Source: G047528255 sp047528255
GTDB lineage: Bacteria; Bacteroidota; Bacteroidia; Flavobacteriales; Blattabacteriaceae
Length of the DNA stretch: 64,000 nt
Reading direction: 5' to 3'
NCBI GenBank assembly: GCA_047528255.1
Contig: CP180024.1
Span: 620,001 to 684,000, forward strand
The position numbers and the translations under genes are program-made. Every line of letters begins with the position of its first letter. Positions within the stretch are counted from its first letter, which is position 1. The notes beneath the pieces were generated by a model. That model was not told the origin of the DNA. It saw only the letters and a list, made by a program, of their open reading frames with translations, and made no database searches. Below, in pieces: positions 47,329-55,773 of this stretch.

Positions 47329-48756
47329 TTACACTTTGAGCTTTGCTTCAATCCCCAAAAAATCTTGAAATCTTTTCAATACAGGATTAACTTCTTTCTC
47401 GATGAAATCTACCGTTTGTTCCGGAGCGAATCCTATGAACTCTTCGGGATGAAGAAATCTCATCATTTTTTCTTTGTCGATAGAGATTTTTTTATCTTGG
47501 AGCACACGAGATATGAGGTCGTTTTCTTTCCCTTCTATCTTGACATTTTGTCCTGCTTCCATAGAGTGTAGACGAATGCGTTCGTGAAGTTCTTGACGGT
47601 CTCCACCATTTTTTACACCCTCCATGATGATGTCTTCAGTAACCATAAAAGGTAGTTCTTCGTTGATGTGTTTCTCGATCATTTTGGGGTAGACCACCAG
47701 CCCGTCGAGCACGTTATTCCAGATGAGCAGGATTGCATCGGTTGCCAAGAAGGCTTGAGCCACAACCAAACGTTTATTGGCCGAGTCATCCAAGGTTCGT
47801 TCAAACCACTGGGTGGAGGCGACCATGGCCGAACTGCTTGCTAGAGAAATCACGTATTTAGCCAGAGCTGCGATACGTTCGCTCCGCATCGGGTTGCGTT
47901 TGTAAGCCATAGAGCTTGACCCGATTTGTCCTTTTTCAAAGGGTTCTTCGATCTCTTTGAGATTTTGTAACAGGCGCAGATCATTGGTGAATTTGTGTGC
48001 GGATTGGGCTAGATTGGAGAGAAGTTCCAGTATTTGAGCGTCTACTTTTCTGTCATAGGTTTGTCCAGTTACGGTGAATATTTTTTGAAAGCCGAACTTT
48101 TCCGAAAGCCGTTTGTCTAGTTTTTTAACTTTTTCGAAGTCTGCGTTGAAAAGTTTTTTGAAGCTGGCTGCCGTTCCTGTGGTTCCTTTCACGCCACGAA
48201 AGCGTAAATTTTTTGAGCGAAATTCTAATTCTTCCAGGTCGAGCAATAAACTCTGCAACCAGAGCGTGGTGCGCTTTCCTACCGTAGTGAGCTGAGCTGG
48301 TTGATAGTGTGTAAAAGCGAGTGTGGGCAGGTCTTTATATGTTAGGGCAATATTTTTGAGCTGACTGATGATGTTAACCAGTTTTTTTAGGATGATTTCC
48401 AGGCCTTCATGGATTTGGATCAGGTCGGTGTTGTCCCCTACGAAAGCGCTCGTGGTTCCTAGGTGAATGATCGGTCGCGCCAATGGGGCCGCATCGCCCA
48501 GTGTGTGCACGTGAGCCATCACGTCGTGACGGAATTTTCTCTCGTAACTTCGGGCTTTGTCAAAATCGATGTCTTCCAAATGGTCTCTGAGCTCTTGGAG
48601 TTGCGCGTCGGAAATGTCCAAGCCCAATTCTTTTTGAACTTCTGCCAGGGCCAGCCAAAGCCTGCGCCAGGTGGTGAATTTTTTTTTTGGAGAAAAATTA
48701 TAAAGCATCTCTGCGCTTCCGTATCGTTCTACCAGAGGGTTTTCATACACGTCCAT
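47329..48756 (-). CDS. purB: Adenylosuccinate lyase
   Basis: It cleaves SAICAR and adenylosuccinate in purine synthesis. The 475-aa protein carries the fumarase-superfamily signature GSSSMAYKRNPMRSE (catalytic Ser loop), LGTTSAFVGDNTDL and LAFTHYQPAQLTTVGKRTTL. Length and sequence match the longer, eukaryote-like type found in Bacteroidota rather than the ~430-aa Firmicutes type. It is 51 bp downstream of purA in the same direction, so the two AMP-branch enzymes are probably co-transcribed. Confidence 0.95.
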   Translation of the reverse strand: MDVYENPLVERYGSAEMLYNFSPKKKFTTWRRLWLALAEVQKELGLDISDAQLQELRDHLEDIDFDKARSYERKFRHDVMAHVHTLGDAAPLARPIIHLGTTSAFVGDNTDLIQIHEGLEIILKKLVNIISQLKNIALTYKDLPTLAFTHYQPAQLTTVGKRTTLWLQSLLLDLEELEFRSKNLRFRGVKGTTGTAASFKKLFNADFEKVKKLDKRLSEKFGFQKIFTVTGQTYDRKVDAQILELLSNLAQSAHKFTNDLRLLQNLKEIEEPFEKGQIGSSSMAYKRNPMRSERIAALAKYVISLASSSAMVASTQWFERTLDDSANKRLVVAQAFLATDAILLIWNNVLDGLVVYPKMIEKHINEELPFMVTEDIIMEGVKNGGDRQELHERIRLHSMEAGQNVKIEGKENDLISRVLQDKKISIDKEKMMRFLHPEEFIGFAPEQTVDFIEKEVNPVLKRFQDFLGIEAKLKV

Positions 48757-48807
48757 GGAGGAAAATTTATTATCAAAGTCGAATAAAGAATTACGGTGTT
48801 AATCAGT

Positions 48808-50103
48808 CTATTTTTCAGATCCAATTTTCTTTTTTATGATATTTTGATTACGTTCGGGGCCTACCGATATGATAGATATATTCATGCCAAGCTGACCTTC
48901 GATGAATTCAAGATATTTTTTACAAGCTTCCGGTAGATCTTCGTACCGAGTGATGTGGCAGATATCTTCTTGCCATCCGGGTAGATTGGCGTAAATGGGA
49001 CGTACGTTTTCAAGTGATTCAGTAGCGACGGGAAAACGATCTATCTTCGCTTCTTCGGCTGTCTGATAAACTGTACAAATCTGTATCTTTTTGAATTTGC
49101 TCAGTACATCGAGTTTTGTAATGACCAGGTGATTAATCCCATTGATCATGCAGGCGTATTTCAAAGCGACCAGATCCAGCCATCCGCAGCGTCTGGGGCG
49201 TTGTGTTGTGGAGCCATACTCGTGTCCTATTTCTCGTAGCTTTTCTCCCACTTTATCGGTCAATTCCGTCGGGAAGGGGCCTGACCCTACTCGTGTGCAG
49301 TAGGCCTTGGCTACCCCGATCAAATCTTTTAGGGCTGTGGGCGGGATTCCGCTTCCTGTGCACACTCCTCCGGTGGATGGGGAAGAGGTAGTCACATAGG
49401 GATAGGTGCCGTAAGCTATATCGAGCAAGATGGCCTGGGCTCCTTCAAAGAGTATTTCTTTTCCTTGATCGAGGGCATCGTGGATTTCGTGTACAGCATC
49501 GATGATACGTGGACGAAGCGTCTCGGCATATCGGGCATATTCGTCATAAATGGTTTCAAAATTCAGAGCGGGCTTACCGTAGATTTGGGTGATGATACGA
49601 TTTTTACATTCAATGTTTTGGTTGAGCTTTTCACGAAATATTTCAAGGTTTAGCAGGTCTACAGAGCGTATTCCGATGCGGGCTATTTGGTCTTCATAAG
49701 TCGGGCCGATGCCTCGACGGGTGGTTCCTATGGATCTCTCTCCGCGCAGTTCTTCTTTGTATTGATCGAGCAGGTGGTGGTAGGGAAGGGTCAGGTGCGC
49801 GCGTTGGGCAACGTAGACTTGTGAGGTGTCTACCCCGTGAGACTCGAGAGCGTTGAGTTCTTTAATGAGCGCTGCAGGGTCTAGAACTACCCCCGGTCCG
49901 ATGATGCATTTTTTTCCTGGATGGATCACTCCAGAAGGGATCAGATGTAATACGAAACCGCGACCGTCGACGTGAAGAGAATGTCCGGCATTGTTTCCTC
50001 CTTGATAACGTACGACATAATTGGATCCTTTGGCTAATAGATCTGTTATTTTTCCTTTTCCTTCATCGCCCCACTGAAGGCCAACGATAACGCTTGAAGG
50101 CAT
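48808..50103 (-). CDS. purA: Adenylosuccinate synthetase
   Basis: It makes adenylosuccinate from IMP and aspartate using GTP. The 431-aa protein has the N-terminal GLQWGDEGKGKITDLLA loop, RYQGGNNAGHSLHVDG, GIGPTYEDQIARIGIR, LFEGAQAILLDIAYGTYPYV and TTQRPRRCGWLDLVALKYA, complete and ordered. It heads the purA-purB unit; an IS ends 91 bp upstream of its ATG. Confidence 0.97.
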   Translation of the reverse strand: MPSSVIVGLQWGDEGKGKITDLLAKGSNYVVRYQGGNNAGHSLHVDGRGFVLHLIPSGVIHPGKKCIIGPGVVLDPAALIKELNALESHGVDTSQVYVAQRAHLTLPYHHLLDQYKEELRGERSIGTTRRGIGPTYEDQIARIGIRSVDLLNLEIFREKLNQNIECKNRIITQIYGKPALNFETIYDEYARYAETLRPRIIDAVHEIHDALDQGKEILFEGAQAILLDIAYGTYPYVTTSSPSTGGVCTGSGIPPTALKDLIGVAKAYCTRVGSGPFPTELTDKVGEKLREIGHEYGSTTQRPRRCGWLDLVALKYACMINGINHLVITKLDVLSKFKKIQICTVYQTAEEAKIDRFPVATESLENVRPIYANLPGWQEDICHITRYEDLPEACKKYLEFIEGQLGMNISIISVGPERNQNIIKKKIGSEK

Positions 50104-50194
50104 GTTTTATAGCGGTTTATTTTATCGGGGATAAAGTTAACCTTTTCATCCAAGGAGCGGGTATTTGTTTAGAAAATGGGCCGGCTTAAATTTT

Positions 50195-51468
50195 GAAATC
50201 ATTGTTTTAAGATGGATTACGTTATTCAGCTTCCTACATGGACTTCGTTGGAGACGAGGTATATTTAGTCTTTTACATTATATTCGAAAACTGTTGATTA
50301 TAAATCAATTAATTATATCTATTTTTATGGACAGCGCATAATAATTTCAGGGGAACGATGCAAATTATGCGCCATAGCCTCCATAAAATGCTAGGAATGT
50401 ACACTCCGCTAATCCTTTGTAAAGAGCCTTTTCTGATCCAAACCAACGCTTTATACTGCCAAAAGTACGTTCTACTACACATCGAGTTTTATTCACTAAT
50501 TATTTTGAATAATATAGCTATCCTACTTAAGGGACAATTCCTATAAGACTCTTCCATATACGGTCTTTGATTGATGCCTCGATTATGGAAGTAAGACACG
50601 TTAGCTAGAACTTCGTAACCCTTTTTTGCATATACTTCTCTGAGCTTATATCCTAATTTGCTTATTAATGAATTTAGCCCTCTACTATCATGCGCATTGG
50701 CTGCTACGCTATGTATAGTTAGTATCATTCCATTTTTATCCACCCCTATGTTCTTTCTGTATCCGGAGTAGAGTTTACTGATTTCTTTAGCCGTTTTCCT
50801 TGAGTGTCTACTCCTAATTGAGTCTCTTTTTTTACTCTTTCTTTTCTTTGACTGATTTGCATTTTCCTTCTTCCTTCCGATCCTCCACTACGGAGGTAGG
50901 AGTTCCCTTGGGAGCAAGGGTCCTAACTGTAATACTATCTTCTACTATCACTCCTATTTTAACTATCGCCTGATCCTTTTCTAATTCCTTATTGATTTTT
51001 TTCAGTAAGCTCTCATATACCTTTTTGGCTACTATTTCATTGCAAAATTTGCATAGAGTTGTATGATCTGGGATCTGATCTTCTAATCGAAAACCACAAA
51101 AGCGCATGAAGCTCAAGGATTCTTTCACCAATTTTTCCATTCCTACATCATTGAGATCATACCAGTGACTCAAAAGCATCATCTTAAATAACGATATTCC
51201 ACTGTAAGCAGGTTGGCCTTGTTATTCCCTAGCCTTTTTGATATATTTTTCTTATTTTTTTCTTCATCCCTTCCCAATGGATCAAAGTGTTTAACCTTTT
51301 AAAAAACTCACTCTTTTTGGTAGAACGTTCCATATATAGTTCACTAAATCTTATTTGCGTGGTGCTTCTGAGAATAGATCCTATTTATTTATTATTCTAC
51401 TCTAATAGATACGAATCAATATATTGATTTGCAAATATTTTAAACTCCTTCTCTCATGCAAAGTTCTC
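50195..51468 (-). mobile_element. IS5-family element, full length, decayed
   Basis: Right terminus GAAATCATTGTTTTAAGATG at 50195; left terminus CAAAGTTCTC at 51468. Transposase pieces are 50489-50743 (second Asp now Lys: YAKKGYE) and 50832-51182. Flanks in element orientation are AAAGT and AAAAT, a possible decayed 5-bp duplication. Confidence 0.92.
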
Positions 51469-51483
51469 ACTTTGTGAGATAGT
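51469..51483 (+). repeat. Short repeat flanking an IS end (copy 4 of 4)
   Basis: ACTTTGTGAGATAGT directly after the IS left end; compare 8049, 14466 and 21418. With the IS end it forms TCTCAC-TTT-GTGAGA. Confidence 0.55.
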
Positions 51484-51651
51484 TTTAACGGAAATGTAAA
51501 GGGCTTTTTGGTTACCATACGGACTAATGACAATCATAGCAGTCCAGATAACGTTTACTGAAGAAGTCTCGGAATTGTTTATATCTATCTATAAGGTGTA
51601 TAAAATACAATATAATTGTGGATTAGGTCGGTTGAGCCAAGCAAAAAGTCA

Positions 51652-51692
51652 CGGAAAGTTTTTTCCGAAAGTAGAGTTTTTTTTTGTCGGAA
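51652..51692 (+). terminator. Hairpins with T run upstream of the mazG-like gene
   Basis: CGGAAA-GTTT-TTTCCG (51652-51667) is followed 10 nt later by nine T. The TTCCGA of its 3' arm (51663-51668) can alternatively pair with TCGGAA (51687-51692). It could be the terminator of a lost upstream gene or an attenuator for the mazG-aroA unit. The remaining sequence 51484-51759 has an open frame (51527-51790) I do not recognise and do not accept as a gene. Confidence 0.45.
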
Positions 51693-51759
51693 ATCTCCTG
51701 TGGCCCATCCACATCAGCAATGATTCTCTTAAATTGGCATCATTAAAAAAAATAGGAAC

Positions 51760-52086
51760 ATGCATATCAATAAAGCTCAAAAGTTCGTAAACGATTGGAT
51801 AAAAGATCACGGTGTGCGGTACTTTAACGTGCTCACCAATATGGCCCAACTCACCGAAGAAGTAGGCGAGGTAGCGCACATCGTCGCCCGGCGTTATGGA
51901 GAGCAGTCCGAAAAAGAAGAAGACAAAAAAAAAGACCTCGGTGAAGAGTTAGCTGATGTCTTATTCGTATTGCTCTGTTTGTCCAATCAGACCGGCGTCG
52001 ATCTCGAGAAGATCTTTTACGAAAAACTCTCCGCCAAAACCGAGCGTGATCAAGACCGTCATAAAAACAATGAAAAGCTCAAGTAA
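51760..52086 (+). CDS. MazG-like nucleotide pyrophosphohydrolase
   Basis: This is a small all-alpha NTP-PPase, probably a house-cleaning enzyme. The 108-aa protein has the MazG pattern LTEEVGEVAHIVARRYGEQ (EExxE-type metal ligands) and DLGEELADVLFVLLCLSNQTG (ExxD). It is directly upstream of aroA with 3 nt between stop and ATG, a pairing common in Flavobacteriia. ATG 51760 gives the family-size protein. Confidence 0.88.
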   Translation: MHINKAQKFVNDWIKDHGVRYFNVLTNMAQLTEEVGEVAHIVARRYGEQSEKEEDKKKDLGEELADVLFVLLCLSNQTGVDLEKIFYEKLSAKTERDQDRHKNNEKLK

Positions 52087-52089
52087 AAC

Positions 52090-53325
52090 ATGCAAGACCT
52101 CATACTTAAAAAAAACGATCAAAAGCTTGAAGGCTCAGCGCAAGTCACCGGATCCAAAAGCGAGTCCAACCGTTTGCTTATCTTACAAGCCCTTTACCCT
52201 AAGCAAATCCGTATCGAAAATCTCTCCCAATCCGCCGATACGGAAGTCTTGCAAAAAGCCCTTTCCTCGGCTAAAAACCCGATCGACATCCAGCACGCAG
52301 GAACAGCCATGCGATTCCTCACCGCATATTTTGCTGCAAGGGCCGACACGGAAGTCATCCTCACCGGTTCGGATCGGATGAAGCAAAGGCCCCTCGCTAT
52401 CCTGGTCGATGCTTTGAGCACTTTAGGCGCCGAGATCGATTATTCGGAAAATGAAGGCTTCCCACCGCTCAAGATCCGAGGCCGAAAGCTCCGCGGAGGT
52501 AGCATCGAGATGAACGCAAAAGTAAGCAGTCAATACATCAGCGCGCTGATGCTGGTCGGTTCCGCTTTTGAAGAAGGTTTGGAGATCTTCCTTTCACGAA
52601 GGATCACCTCATCGCCCTACATCCAAATGACTTTTGATTTGTTGCGAAAAGCCGGTCTGACGCTTTCGTGGCAGGATCGCCACATTCACATTTATCCCGG
52701 GTGTCCGAAGGGTGAGCAAATTTTTTCGGTCGAGTCTGATTGGAGCTCGGCTTCTTATTATTACGCTCTGGCGGCCTTATCTGAAGACTGCTCGCTTGAT
52801 CTAGCCGTGTACAGAGAAAACAGCCTACAAGGTGATCGTGCCGTTTCCGATATCTATCAGGAGCATTTCGGAGTCGATACCATTTTTAAGAAGGGGCTGA
52901 TTCGTTTGCGTAAAAATATACATCATGCGCTTCCGGATCACATAGCGTTGGATCTCAACGCTACGCCTGATATCGCTCAGACTATCGCAGTCACCTGCTC
53001 CGGCTTGGGGATTAAATGCCTTTTGACGGGCCTCGAGACACTCAAGATCAAAGAAACGGATCGCTTGCAAGCTTTACAAAACGAATTGATCAAAATTGGA
53101 GCAGAGGCGCACGTCACCTCTGATTCTCTCGAGCTAATCGGTTTCGGTCCGAGGCGGAGTGATTTTTCTATAGAAACTTATCAAGACCATCGAATGGCCA
53201 TGTCTTTTGCGTCTTTGGCTTTGCTCTTTCCCATTCGCATCCGACAGCCCGAAGTCGTTGAGAAGTCTTACCCTAATTTTTGGGAAGATTTGAAAGCTCT
53301 AAGGTTTTCTATTGATCGAACATAA
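52090..53325 (+). CDS. aroA: 3-phosphoshikimate 1-carboxyvinyltransferase (EPSP synthase)
   Basis: It joins PEP and shikimate 3-phosphate in aromatic amino-acid synthesis. The 411-aa protein has QVTGSKSESNRLLILQAL (substrate Lys/Ser/Arg), HAGTAMRFLTAYFA, SSQYISALMLVG, LNATPDIAQT, LKIKETDRLQALQNEL and YQDHRMAMSFA, all in order. It implies an active or recently active shikimate pathway. Its last 17 nt overlap the convergent NlpC/P60 gene. Base composition along the plus strand shifts from C/A-rich at the 5' end to more T-rich at the 3' end. Confidence 0.96.
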   Translation: MQDLILKKNDQKLEGSAQVTGSKSESNRLLILQALYPKQIRIENLSQSADTEVLQKALSSAKNPIDIQHAGTAMRFLTAYFAARADTEVILTGSDRMKQRPLAILVDALSTLGAEIDYSENEGFPPLKIRGRKLRGGSIEMNAKVSSQYISALMLVGSAFEEGLEIFLSRRITSSPYIQMTFDLLRKAGLTLSWQDRHIHIYPGCPKGEQIFSVESDWSSASYYYALAALSEDCSLDLAVYRENSLQGDRAVSDIYQEHFGVDTIFKKGLIRLRKNIHHALPDHIALDLNATPDIAQTIAVTCSGLGIKCLLTGLETLKIKETDRLQALQNELIKIGAEAHVTSDSLELIGFGPRRSDFSIETYQDHRMAMSFASLALLFPIRIRQPEVVEKSYPNFWEDLKALRFSIDRT

Positions 53326-54022
53326 CGTCTTCTTGGGAAGAAAATCCCGATTTTTGAGAGGTGGAGTCGGAGTGTGTCAGCTCAATGGCCCCGTCCGTCA
53401 ACTCATCGCTCAAGATCCGACGTGCGACGATAAATTTTTTTTCCCAATAAGATCCTTTTATTCGGGAGATGCTCACCCCTCCGGATGAGGAGGCGTGGAT
53501 GAATAAGATGTCCTCATCTTCCGTCTCCACGACGATTCCAACGTGGTTGATCCTTTTTTTTGAGCGTCCCGTAGCAAAAAACAGAAGGTCTCCCTTTTTC
53601 GCTTGGTCTTTTGATATCGACGCGCCCTCTCGGGCTTGTTCGGAAGAAATACGAGGCAAGGTGACGTTGTAAAGTTTAAAGACGTTGATAATAAAAGAAG
53701 AACAATCGATGCCCTCTCTGGAATTCCCTCCGTATTGATAAGGAGTGCCGAGGTAGCTTTTGGCTTCTTCAACGAGTTGATCTATTTGTGCGGACGAGAC
53801 TGGTTTGATTTGTATTTCATCGGGACGTTTGGGTTGATCATTGCTTTTTTTCGGATAGATCTTTCGTTTTTTCGATTTCTTCGAAGCTGTCAATATTTTA
53901 CGTTTCTTCCCGGAAGAGGTGTTAAAGCCTACTGCCCAGGAGCTTGTGCCGCATGAACTCAAAGGGAAGCAAAAAAATATGATGGTCAGTACTTTTTTAT
54001 ATTGTTTTACAAACAATTTCAT
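53309..54022 (-). CDS. NlpC/P60 family cell-wall hydrolase, lipoprotein
   Basis: This family cleaves D-gamma-glutamyl-diaminopimelate or related peptide bonds in peptidoglycan. The 237-aa protein has a lipoprotein signal ending in the lipobox LSSC (Cys near residue 24), a basic Lys/Ser-rich linker, and an NlpC/P60 domain (~residues 78-210) with the catalytic Cys in GIDCSSFI, His in RINHVGIVVE and the third residue in FIHASS. It is therefore predicted to be active and membrane-anchored. It overlaps the end of aroA head-on by 17 nt. Confidence 0.92.
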   Translation of the reverse strand: MKLFVKQYKKVLTIIFFCFPLSSCGTSSWAVGFNTSSGKKRKILTASKKSKKRKIYPKKSNDQPKRPDEIQIKPVSSAQIDQLVEEAKSYLGTPYQYGGNSREGIDCSSFIINVFKLYNVTLPRISSEQAREGASISKDQAKKGDLLFFATGRSKKRINHVGIVVETEDEDILFIHASSSGGVSISRIKGSYWEKKFIVARRILSDELTDGAIELTHSDSTSQKSGFSSQEDVMFDQ

Positions 54023-54072
54023 GATCTTCGGTATTCCGTTTTCAAGCGGGTTTTACAATTAAGGAGTCGTTT

Positions 54073-54106
54073 CAAAAATAGATAAAATACTTGTGTAGAA
54101 GACAAA
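54073..54106 (-). promoter_or_regulatory. Promoter of the NlpC/P60 gene
   Basis: On the minus strand TTTG (54106-54103), 22 nt, then TATTTTTG (54080-54073). It overlaps the opposing tRNA-Glu promoter, so the two may compete. Confidence 0.55.
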
Positions 54107-54120
54107 AAATGCTAAATTTG
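54091..54120 (+). promoter_or_regulatory. Promoter of tRNA-Glu/rpsT
   Basis: TTG (54091-54093), 19 nt, TAAATTTG (54113-54120), ten bases before the tRNA 5' end. It matches the bacteroidetal consensus closely. Confidence 0.75.
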
Positions 54121-54130
54121 CGGACGTTTT

Positions 54131-54202
54131 GGCCCATTCGTCTAGCGGTTAGGACATCAGATTTTCATTCTGAAAAGAGGGGTTCGATTCCCCTATGGGC
54201 TA
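54131..54202 (+). tRNA. tRNA-Glu (anticodon TTC), copy 1
   Basis: A 72-nt cloverleaf: acceptor GGCCCAT with ATGGGCT, anticodon arm TCAGA-TTTTCAT-TCTGA (TTC), T arm AGGGGTTCGATTCCCCT. It is identical to the copy at 54530 and precedes rpsT. Confidence 0.96.
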
Positions 54203-54248
54203 CTGAAATTACTAATGTCTTATTCAAAAGTGTCTTATTTAAAAAAGT

Positions 54249-54512
54249 ATGGCAAATCATAAATCAGCATTAAAGCGGATACGTCAGAGTGAGCTTAGAA
54301 GCTTGCGTAACAAATATGATCATAAATCTACGCGCACCGCAATCAAAAACTTGAAGGCTGAAAGCTATAAGGAAGCGGCAAGTTCACAACTTTGTATAAC
54401 ATCTTCAATGATAGATAAACTCGCTAAGAGAAATATTATACATCAAAACAAGGCTTCTAGGCTTAAGAGTCAATTGGCCAAAAAGGTAAATCAGTTGGCT
54501 CACGAGGGGTGA
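54249..54512 (+). CDS. rpsT: 30S ribosomal protein S20
   Basis: S20 is a primary 16S rRNA-binding protein of the small subunit. The 87-aa basic helical protein has the family start MANHKSALKRIRQSELRSLRN and a C-terminal half rich in Lys, ILHQNKASRLKSQLAKK-like (here IIHQNKASRLKSQLAKK). It is bracketed by two identical tRNA-Glu genes and probably co-transcribed with them. Confidence 0.95.
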   Translation: MANHKSALKRIRQSELRSLRNKYDHKSTRTAIKNLKAESYKEAASSQLCITSSMIDKLAKRNIIHQNKASRLKSQLAKKVNQLAHEG

Positions 54513-54529
54513 TAACTCATCATAAAGGT

Positions 54530-54601
54530 GGCCCATTCGTCTAGCGGTTAGGACATCAGATTTTCATTCTGAAAAGAGGGGTTCGATTCCCCTATGGGCT
54601 A
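54530..54601 (+). tRNA. tRNA-Glu (anticodon TTC), copy 2
   Basis: Identical in sequence over its full length to the copy at 54131-54202; it starts 17 bp after the rpsT stop. Confidence 0.96.
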
Positions 54602-54720
54602 CTAAAGAATTGAAATAAAAAGAGGATTAATTCTTGTGTGATCTCTATTTATTTAACTTATTTTTTTTTGTTTCAGCAGCACGCATTCTTTTGAGTGAAT
54701 GAATTATATAAGAACGACGT

Positions 54721-55146
54721 ATGATCAACTTGTTGGCAGTGCATCATTATTTAGCCTTTTTGACTTTAATATTGTTGGTCATTGTCTCTGTCTATACTCT
54801 TTATGTCAGGGCCCTCGGTTCCGGATCTCTCCGAATCGGAAAAGGGTTGAGTATAGCGATGATCGCGAGTTTGCACACTCAAGTTTTTTTTGGGCTTATG
54901 CTGATAGGGCATATGATTTCTATTCTTCAAGGAAACGGGGTCTCATTGGGCAGTGTTATGAAAGATCCATTGTTACGCTATAGGATCTTCGAACATCCTT
55001 TTATGATGTTGTTGGCAGTGATTTTGGCTACTTTGGCTCATGTAAGGTTGAAGAAAGAGGGCTTTAGCTCTAAAGTAGCGACTTTGTTTGTTTTATCTTT
55101 GGTCGTTTTGTTGAATCGTCTTCCTTTCGATCTACTGTTTGCCTGA
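54721..55146 (+). CDS. Small four-helix membrane protein conserved in Bacteroidota, function unknown
   Basis: The 141-aa protein has four hydrophobic segments (residues ~6-30, 42-67, 93-109, 118-138), histidines in the first (AVHHYLAFL) and second (SLHTQVFFGLMLIGH) helices, and a conserved-looking RIFEHPFMMLLAVILATLAHVR. I recognise the shape from flavobacterial genomes but know no function; the helix histidines could bind heme. It lies 119 bp after tRNA-Glu and is convergent with the TonB-receptor stub. Confidence 0.7.
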   Translation: MINLLAVHHYLAFLTLILLVIVSVYTLYVRALGSGSLRIGKGLSIAMIASLHTQVFFGLMLIGHMISILQGNGVSLGSVMKDPLLRYRIFEHPFMMLLAVILATLAHVRLKKEGFSSKVATLFVLSLVVLLNRLPFDLLFA

Positions 55147-55169
55147 TCATCTTTGTTTTTTGTTCAAAA

Positions 55170-55272
55170 TTAAATTTTCAGTCCGGTTAAAAAATGAAGG
55201 CCTGCTTGATGGAAATAGTAGGGTTGGTTGTAATAATAGCCGTAGCCTTCATATCTCTTGTTTAACAGATTG
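55170..55272 (-). pseudogene. TonB-dependent receptor, C-terminal stub
   Basis: The minus strand from 55272 has an open frame of about 33 codons to a TAA at 55172-55170 reading NLLNKRYEGYGYYYNQPYYF, then HQAGLHFLTGLKI. The ..NKxY..G..YY..QAG.NFLxGL pattern is the closing strand of flavobacterial TonB-dependent outer-membrane receptors. The rest of the gene is gone: an IS left terminus begins at 55273. It shows loss of an outer-membrane nutrient receptor. Confidence 0.72.
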
Positions 55273-55545
55273 AGAACGTTACATGAAAGAATGGAGATAT
55301 TTGTAAATCAATATATTGTTTCGTATATATTTGAGTAGAATATAAAAAATTCGCATCTATGCTCAGAAGAATCGCTCAAATAAGCTTTAGTTAACTATAT
55401 ATGGAACGTTCTATTAGAGGAACTAAGTTTTTCAAAAGATTAAAAACCTTGATTCCCTGGGAAGAGATAAAGAAAGAAATAAGAAAACTATATCAAAAAG
55501 GCCAAGGAATAAAAGGCCAAGCTGCTTACAGTTGAATATCTTTAT
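55273..55545 (+). mobile_element. IS5-family element, 5' fragment
   Basis: Left terminus GAGAACGTTACATGAAAG to the GQAAYS coding region; it truncates the TonB-receptor remnant and is itself cut by the next element. Confidence 0.87.
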
Positions 55546-55773
55546 GAGACCATTATTGTTAATAGTGGATTACGTTTATTCAGCTCCTAGATGAGCTCAT
55601 TAGAGAACAATGTAGATTTAATCTTTCACATTGCATTCAAAATACTATTAATTATAAATCAATTAAATATATCTATTTTTATGGATAGCGCATAATAATG
55701 CTAAGGGGAACGATACAAATTATGCTCCATAGTCTTCATAAGATACTGGGTATGTACACGATCTAATCTTTTG
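55546..55773 (-). mobile_element. IS5-family element, 3' fragment
   Basis: Right terminus GAGACCATTATTGTTAATAG; cut after ~230 bp. Confidence 0.83.

Noticed and set aside
51527..51790. 87-aa plus-strand frame upstream of mazG
   Set aside because: It spans the hairpin/T9 structure and overlaps the mazG start in another frame; no family resemblance.
54091..54273. 60-aa plus-strand frame over tRNA-Glu
   Set aside because: It covers the promoter and the whole tRNA and ends at the rpsT start; non-coding by position.
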